From CAZDUS01 sp964609375 (lineage in GTDB: Bacteria > Verrucomicrobiota > Kiritimatiellia > CAIKKV01 > CAITUY01), in NCBI GenBank assembly GCA_964609375.1, contig CAZSSA010000082.1, forward strand, positions 1 to 10,860: a stretch of 10,860 bases of DNA, read 5' to 3'. The notes beneath the pieces were generated by a model. That model saw only the letters and a program-made list of their open reading frames with translations. It was not told the origin of the DNA and did no database searches. The position numbers and the translations under genes are program-made. This document shows, one piece after another, positions 7,046-10,860 of the stretch (the stretch's first letter is position 1; every line of letters starts with the position of its first letter).

Positions 7046-7402
7046 ATGCAATCAGAGCGACAAATTCAACTGCACGAGGATTTACGGCGGGACACAGAAG
7101 CCCGTCAAACCGGCTACCGGATGAGGGCTCTTAAATTATTCCCCCATATCTGCGGTCGCTGTGGTCGCGAGTTTGAAGGAAAACGGATGAAAGAACTGAC
7201 GGTTCATCACAAGGACGGCAATCACGAGAACAACCCGACCAACGGCAGCAACTGGGAGTTGCTCTGTGTGTATTGTCACGACGATGAACACGCCCCCAAC
7301 AGCATCCGCGCCATGGGCGATAATGGTCCATCAACAATCTCCCCTTTAAAACCCTCCCCCATCGTCAATCCATTCGAGGGATTGGACAAACTCATCAAGT
7401 AA
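7046..7402 (+). CDS. yajD: YajD-type HNH nuclease
   Basis: A small HNH (His-Me finger) protein of 118 aa that resembles E. coli YajD along its whole length: GYRMRALKLFPHICGRCGREF (start at residue 23), KELTVHHKDGNHENNP (49-64), GSNWELLCVYCHDDEH (67-82) and a closing NPFEGLDKL. Cys36/Cys39 and Cys74/Cys77 form the structural zinc site; His54-His55 with Asn62/Asn63 and His78/His82 supply the HNH core. YajD-type proteins are predicted DNA endonucleases; their cellular role is not established as far as I know. The start has GGAGAGGG upstream and a near-consensus promoter before that. The glycosyltransferase gene begins 43 bases downstream with no terminator between, so they are probably transcribed together, though no functional link is evident. 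Confidence 0.93.
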   Translation: MQSERQIQLHEDLRRDTEARQTGYRMRALKLFPHICGRCGREFEGKRMKELTVHHKDGNHENNPTNGSNWELLCVYCHDDEHAPNSIRAMGDNGPSTISPLKPSPIVNPFEGLDKLIK

Positions 7403-7445
7403 CCTGTTTATTACTCAATTGGACCAAAGGAATAGGGTTCGCCCC

Positions 7446-9122
7446 ATGCCAAACCTCTTTTCCCGGCATCGGAAGTTTCACCGATACGCGATCCTCGCTT
7501 TGGTCGCCTTGTTCTTCCTGCTTTCCCTTCCCCTCCTGCCCAAGGTCTCGCGCTGGCGGGGTGATGAGCGGTTCTATACCGATGCCGCCATTTCCATGGC
7601 TCATCATGGAAATATTCTAACCCCAACATACAGCGACGGAACCAACCGCTTCAGAAAACCCATCCTCACCTATTGGGTCGTCCTTCTTAGCTATAAGACA
7701 TTGGGAGTGAACTATTTGGCATCCCGATTGCCATTCTTGCTGGCCGGCACACTGTTTGTGGGGTTGACGTATTATTTCGCCCTCATCCTGATCCGACGCC
7801 GCCCTGAAGCACTGGTGGCGTCAGCCGTAATGGCATCAAATGTGGCGGTGCTGTATCTATCCATCCGCTCCACTCCCGACATCCTCCTCGCGCTGTTTAT
7901 CCTCATCAGCATGATGGGATTCGCCAACATCATATTCAAGGGGCGGCGTTCGACAGGAGATTACGCTTCCGCCTACCTGGGGGCCGCCTTGGCGATAGCG
8001 ACAAAAGGAATCTTCGGACTGTTGCCGGTTCTCTTTGTGCTCGGATGGGTAAAGATCGCCAGGCCGCCCGGAATACGTACGCGCGATCTCATCCATATCC
8101 CATTATTGCTTGCCTCCCTGCCTGTGGCGCTGTTCTGGTTCATTGTGGCTTTTACCCAGCACGGGGATGCCGCCATCTCTGATTTTTGGAAGGATCAGGT
8201 CGGCGAACGGTTTTCAGGCAGTAAATGGTATATTCTATCCAACGCCGGCGTCTATCTCAGTTCTTTCGTCCTGCAACTGCTTCCCTGGTCATTCGGGGCG
8301 CTGGTATTCCTTTATCACGGCCGGCGGAAAAGTGCGTCGCTCTTCCTGAATCATCGTCGCGAAGTCCTGTTTAGCGTCAGTTGGACACTGCTTCTTTTCG
8401 CGATCTTCAGTGTCGGCAACATCCAGCGAACGAGATACTTTCTCCCTGCCTATCCCCATCTTGCCGTTCTCATTGCCATGTTTCTGTGCGCCGGATTCCG
8501 CCACAAGGCAACCCGGCCACTCCTGAAGAGAATCTTCCTCTCGCTCTGCTGGATCGTGTTGGCTGTCGGCGTCTCCCTGATGATCGGGGGCAGCTTCATC
8601 CATATCAGACTGCTGATGGCAGGAGTGATCATTGTCGGTCTTTCGGCCTTTTTACTAACACGCTTTACCCGCTGGCCTCCCGCCTTCTTGATGGCAGGCT
8701 TCGCATCCCTGATCATGACGCTGATATCAGTTTTGGATATCGGGGTAAGACCCCTGTTCTTTGTTTCCGCCGCCCCGGAAATGACCCGGCAGATATTGGC
8801 GCTATATCCCTCCGGCGCCCCCGTTGCCATGGTGGGGGTCCCGCCGATCTACGAAAGCCAGGTCCGGGTTCTATCCGGCAACCGGATCAACCCCGACCAA
8901 CTTTCCGCACGCCCATCCAAGGCCGAAATCAATCAATATTCAATTCTCGTCTTCGCCAAAAAGGATTTTGAAGCAGGAAAACGGCAACCGGAAACGGTAA
9001 TTGGCAAGGCCTACGGAGTCAATAATTGGAGGGCAAAAGACATCAAGAACCTATTGCTCTCCAAAGACAAGGAGGCCATATGGGCCTCCCGCCGCCAGGA
9101 ATACTATCTGGTCCGACCCTGA
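7446..9122 (+). CDS. ArnT-like (GT39/PMT superfamily) membrane glycosyltransferase
   Basis: A complete 558-residue inner-membrane enzyme expected to transfer a sugar from a polyprenyl-phosphate donor to a surface acceptor. Seen: a first membrane segment (about 15-32), the external-loop Asp-Glu pair in GDERFYTDAAISMAHHGN (Asp40-Glu41, the position of the catalytic acid in this family), RKPILTYW as the KPPLxYW equivalent, ATKGIFGLLPVLF like the usual TKG-P segment, about ten further hydrophobic segments, and a soluble C-terminal part of about 120 residues. The frame is open back to a TTG at 7419, but that codon has no ribosome site, whereas AGGG lies 8 bases before the ATG at 7446. It is the second family member in the window, yet differs in sequence and codon choice from the one at the left edge, so it is not a recent duplicate. 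Acceptor and sugar are unknown. Confidence 0.92.
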   Translation: MPNLFSRHRKFHRYAILALVALFFLLSLPLLPKVSRWRGDERFYTDAAISMAHHGNILTPTYSDGTNRFRKPILTYWVVLLSYKTLGVNYLASRLPFLLAGTLFVGLTYYFALILIRRRPEALVASAVMASNVAVLYLSIRSTPDILLALFILISMMGFANIIFKGRRSTGDYASAYLGAALAIATKGIFGLLPVLFVLGWVKIARPPGIRTRDLIHIPLLLASLPVALFWFIVAFTQHGDAAISDFWKDQVGERFSGSKWYILSNAGVYLSSFVLQLLPWSFGALVFLYHGRRKSASLFLNHRREVLFSVSWTLLLFAIFSVGNIQRTRYFLPAYPHLAVLIAMFLCAGFRHKATRPLLKRIFLSLCWIVLAVGVSLMIGGSFIHIRLLMAGVIIVGLSAFLLTRFTRWPPAFLMAGFASLIMTLISVLDIGVRPLFFVSAAPEMTRQILALYPSGAPVAMVGVPPIYESQVRVLSGNRINPDQLSARPSKAEINQYSILVFAKKDFEAGKRQPETVIGKAYGVNNWRAKDIKNLLLSKDKEAIWASRRQEYYLVRP

Positions 9123-9151
9123 CCCCGTTCCGGCGATGGATGATTGAGAAA

Positions 9152-9562
9152 TCAATTGTACATCTTTTCTCTGATCATCATCCATGCCTCGAACTCGGCG
9201 AAGTCAAGGGGCTTGGTGAAAAACCGTGTGCCGTATTTCGCCAGGCGCCGCATGTCCTGATCCGAGACCCCGACTCCCGTGAGCAGTGCAACGTGTTGAC
9301 ACTTGCATCCCTTCTTGCGTACAGCCTCAATAAATTTAATCCCGTCCACACCCGGCATGTCAAAGTCTGTAATGATAATGTCCGGGCATGCGGAATCAGG
9401 AAAGCAGGAACCATGAGGTTGCGTGAAGATGGGACATAACGCTGGGTTGTCATAGGTCAAGACCGAGTGACCCTTGAGTTGAAAAAGGTTACTCAAAGTG
9501 TAAAGAACCATTGGATCATCATCGACTAAAACAATCTTCATTGATTTCTTACTTTGCATCAT
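9152..9562 (-). CDS. Orphan single-domain response regulator
   Basis: A receiver (REC) domain with no output domain, 136 aa from the ATG at 9562. Seen: acidic cluster DDD in KIVLVDDDP, phosphoacceptor Asp in IIITDFDMPGVDG (first Asp, followed by Phe-Asp-Met-Pro), conserved Thr in ALLTGVG, and Lys-Pro in FFTKPLDF. It would be phosphorylated by a histidine kinase and act through protein contacts; no kinase is in the window. Between beta-2 and the phosphorylation strand there are roughly eight more residues than usual, with Cys, His, Pro and Phe, and the protein has five cysteines. Start: GGAG stands just before the ATG pair at 9562/9559; an ATG at 9541 would begin right at the domain, and a TTG at 9571 is less likely. 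It converges with the glycosyltransferase gene, 29 bases apart, with no clear terminator. Confidence 0.92.
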   Translation of the reverse strand: MMQSKKSMKIVLVDDDPMVLYTLSNLFQLKGHSVLTYDNPALCPIFTQPHGSCFPDSACPDIIITDFDMPGVDGIKFIEAVRKKGCKCQHVALLTGVGVSDQDMRRLAKYGTRFFTKPLDFAEFEAWMMIREKMYN

Positions 9563-9583
9563 GCACTCCAAGCTTTAGACCTG

Positions 9584-9612
9584 ATTCTACAAAAAGTATA
9601 GTTCCTCTTCAA
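9584..9612 (-). promoter_or_regulatory. Probable sigma-70 promoter of the response regulator
   Basis: On the minus strand, TTGAAG (9612-9607) and TAGAAT (9589-9584) are exactly 17 bases apart, matching four and five of six consensus positions. Transcription would start near 9577, leaving a very short leader with GGAG before the ATG. The regulator is thus likely its own unit. Confidence 0.6.
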
Positions 9613-9617
9613 CTTGA

Positions 9618-9803
9618 TTTAAAATACCGGCCAGAATGTTGATGTCTTGCCTTGCTTCTTTCCCCGGCATGGCGGAGTATCATTCCGTTGCCGAGCGGAT
9701 TGTGGATCCCTACTATTTGATCAGTTACAAGGGCGAGTGGTATCTCAGCGCCTATACTCACACTGGGGATGCAGCAGGAAAGGGTTCAGTCGCAGCAATG
9801 TGA
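9618..9803 (+). pseudogene. Remnant of a WYL-domain regulator
   Basis: The frame opens after a TGA at 9615 and ends with TGA at 9801-9803. From about 9690 it encodes RIVDPYYLISYKGEWYL followed by SAYTH, which fits the core of the WYL domain (pattern: R-V-x-P-Y-x-L-x-x-x-x-G-x-W-Y-L). WYL proteins are ligand-sensing transcription regulators, often found beside defence genes. Only some 30 residues are recognisable: there is no helix-turn-helix before it and the remainder of the domain is missing. Where the domain should go on, the sequence changes to a YhcG-like piece in another frame. I read this as debris left by deletion; the family assignment rests on one short motif. Confidence 0.6.
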
Positions 9804-10054
9804 CACGGTTTCGGCAATTTTATCTGGCTTACCCAAAATGTGCGAAGGCTTCGCACATTTTGAGTTGGTCCCATTACCTGGCTCGAACGTTGGTGCCAGA
9901 CTTTTACAAGGCCAACTCGGCTATGAAAACGTTCATCAAGAATTCTGGTCTCGATTTTTCCACTGAACCAAGTTTTACGCGACTGACACTCGAGAAACGT
10001 TCCCAATTGTTATTCGCCATTACTGAAAAGATTTGGACAAGTCCGTCCGCATAG
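9779..10054 (+). pseudogene. Remnant of a YhcG/DUF1016 family nuclease
   Basis: In the frame ending at TAG 10052-10054, residues from 9779 read KGFSRSNVTRFRQFYLAYP, then, nine residues later, LSWSHYL (ending near 9880). This matches the N-terminal domain of YhcG (DUF1016) proteins, whose typical text is GKGFS-x-x-N-x-x-x-M-R-x-FY-x-x-YP and then LSWSHY. Full YhcG proteins are about 350 aa, with a C-terminal PD-(D/E)XK nuclease domain, and sit in restriction and defence neighbourhoods. Here the start is cut away, the match stops after SWSHYL, and the 57 residues to the stop (ending KIWTSPSA) resemble nothing I know. The fragment follows the WYL remnant with about 25 bases of overlap in a different frame, so a deletion junction lies near 9765-9785. 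It contains a perfect palindrome at 9834-9862. Confidence 0.68.
9834..9862. repeat. Perfect inverted repeat, 14-bp arms, 1-base spacer
   Basis: CAAAATGTGCGAAG (9834-9847), G (9848), CTTCGCACATTTTG (9849-9862). The arms are exact reverse complements. It lies inside the YhcG remnant, in the variable stretch between the YP and SWSHY motifs, and adds no length relative to the family as I recall it. It has no T-run on either side, so it does not look like a terminator. It could be a regulator site, a REP-like element or a cruciform. Confidence 0.9.
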
Positions 10055-10124
10055 ACCAGTGAAGGAATTCGGATGTCAAATTTCACATCCCCAAAACCAA
10101 TCTGACCATTCGGACTCCGGTCTA
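10052..10124. repeat. Nested short inverted repeats next to the RhuM stop codon
   Basis: TAGACC (10052-10057) is the reverse complement of GGTCTA (10119-10124), and within the interval GGATGT (10071-10076) pairs with ACATCC (10085-10090) around AAATTT. ATTCGGA also occurs twice directly (10067-10073 and 10108-10114). The stretch from 10055 to 10121 has no gene I can support. There is no T-run, so a terminator for the RhuM gene is not shown. Confidence 0.4.
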
Positions 10125-10860
10125 GGGGTTATCCCTGTTGATCAGGTTCACAATAACTTTAACGATGGTGTCTTTGTCGGACGCCCTGCTCTCGGCAATC
10201 ATCAGCGTCAATGCCACCAGCGCGTTGTCGCCCAGCCGTTTGTGGCCTTCGGCCCCATAAAGGATGCCGTTTGCCTCCATGAACCAGAGAAACAGGAAAG
10301 CGCCAATGCGCTTGTTCCCATCCACAAAGGAGTGATTCTTGATCACAAAGTACAGCAGATGCGCTGCTTTTTCCTCAAGACTTGGATAAACATCCCGTCC
10401 GCCAAAAGTTTGATAAATTGTGGCAATTGAGCTACGGAATGAAGCGTCTTTCTCCCGCCCGAACAAGCCGCCCCCCGCGCCATCCTGTGCCCCAAGGCGC
10501 GCAATGCCATCCTTCGCCATTTCATAGGTGATGGTAAACGCCGGAGCGGCGGTTGTGCCACTCAACGTCAACCGCTGGTGGTCATATTGATCCAACAGCG
10601 TCAGCGCATGAGCGTAATCGGCAATCACTTTCAGCAAGCCTGTAGCTTGATCCTGCTGAAGATCCCGCCCCTCGATCAGCCGCCCCATGAGTTCGACGGT
10701 CTTCTGCAATTCCTTCAGTCGGGTATTCTGTTCCAGCAGGCGTTTCTCATTAACCGTATAACCCCTGAGGAGATGATCCTTGAGAACCTGAGTGGCCCAA
10801 ATACGAAACTGGGTTCCCTGTTTCGATTTCACCCGATATCCAACCGAGATAATCACATCC
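10122..10860 (-). CDS. rhuM: RhuM family protein with C-terminal Fic/Doc domain, N-terminus off the right edge
   Basis: The visible 246 codons are the C-terminal part of the gene; translation enters from beyond 10860. Seen, counted from the first full codons at the edge: DVIISVGYRVKSKQGTQFR and IWATQVLKDHL, the hallmark of RhuM (related to phage antirepressor-type domains), then a charged helical linker with probable coiled coil (KRLLEQNTRLKELQKTVELM), then a Fic/Doc-type domain with HSFVDGNKR (encoded near 10334-10308) and IGAFLFLWFM. Doc-type enzymes transfer a phosphate or a nucleotide to target proteins and are often toxins; RhuM proteins are common in genomic islands and near type I restriction genes. 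The motif has Lys where AMP-transferring Fic proteins have the second Gly (GNGR), as in Doc. Whether it is active, and on what, cannot be told here. An internal GTG at 10856 is not the start, since the conserved text continues before it. Confidence 0.93.
   Translation of the reverse strand, partial: DVIISVGYRVKSKQGTQFRIWATQVLKDHLLRGYTVNEKRLLEQNTRLKELQKTVELMGRLIEGRDLQQDQATGLLKVIADYAHALTLLDQYDHQRLTLSGTTAAPAFTITYEMAKDGIARLGAQDGAGGGLFGREKDASFRSSIATIYQTFGGRDVYPSLEEKAAHLLYFVIKNHSFVDGNKRIGAFLFLWFMEANGILYGAEGHKRLGDNALVALTLMIAESRASDKDTIVKVIVNLINRDNP

Noticed and set aside
8381..8971. Open frames on both strands inside the plus-strand glycosyltransferase
   Set aside because: Shadows of the 558-aa gene, without start signals or family features.
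9130..9185. An 8-bp inverted repeat across the convergent gene ends (TGGATGAT and ATCATCCA)
   Set aside because: The loop is about 30 bases, one arm lies in the response regulator coding sequence and there is no adjoining T-run.
9647..9778. The upstream part of the long plus-strand frame that carries the YhcG motif
   Set aside because: Before about 9779 this frame overlaps the WYL motif in another frame and shows no family likeness, so it is not one 135-codon gene.

Overview
The window is GC-rich bacterial chromosome with no rRNA, tRNA, CRISPR array or insertion sequence. I would place the organism in or near the PVC group (Kiritimatiellota, Verrucomicrobiota, Lentisphaerota) or a similar Gram-negative lineage. 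The grounds are weak: a conserved membrane-anchored protein I associate with those genomes, the rpmE-prfA-prmC order, an NLPY variant in PrmC, and inner-membrane sugar transferases that use polyprenyl-phosphate donors.

Left part (1-6913, minus strand, transcribed right to left): rpmE (L31) with a clear promoter, a strong intrinsic terminator, then prfA (RF1), prmC (the RF1 glutamine methyltransferase), a nitroreductase, an uncharacterised membrane-anchored protein, apbE (a flavin-transferase lipoprotein) and an ArnT-like glycosyltransferase that runs off the left edge. Three junctions (prfA/prmC, nitroreductase/433-aa gene, apbE/glycosyltransferase) are 4-base ATGA overlaps, so this is a tightly coupled operon. 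It joins translation termination (RF1 and its modifier) to flavin and envelope functions.

Middle (6976-9122, plus strand): a near-consensus promoter, divergent from that of rpmE, drives a YajD-type HNH nuclease and, 43 bases on, a second ArnT-like glycosyltransferase.

Right part (9123-10860): an orphan single-domain response regulator on the minus strand with its own good promoter, then about 0.5 kb of genetic debris, then a RhuM/Fic-Doc protein entering from the right edge on the minus strand. The debris holds a piece of a WYL domain running directly into a piece of a YhcG/DUF1016 nuclease in another frame, with a perfect 14-bp-arm palindrome inside the YhcG piece. WYL, YhcG and RhuM/Fic families all occur in defence and accessory islands, so the window seems to catch the worn edge of such an island beside a housekeeping region. 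I see no complete new system; the junk-like 9.6-10.1 kb stretch is the most informative unusual part.
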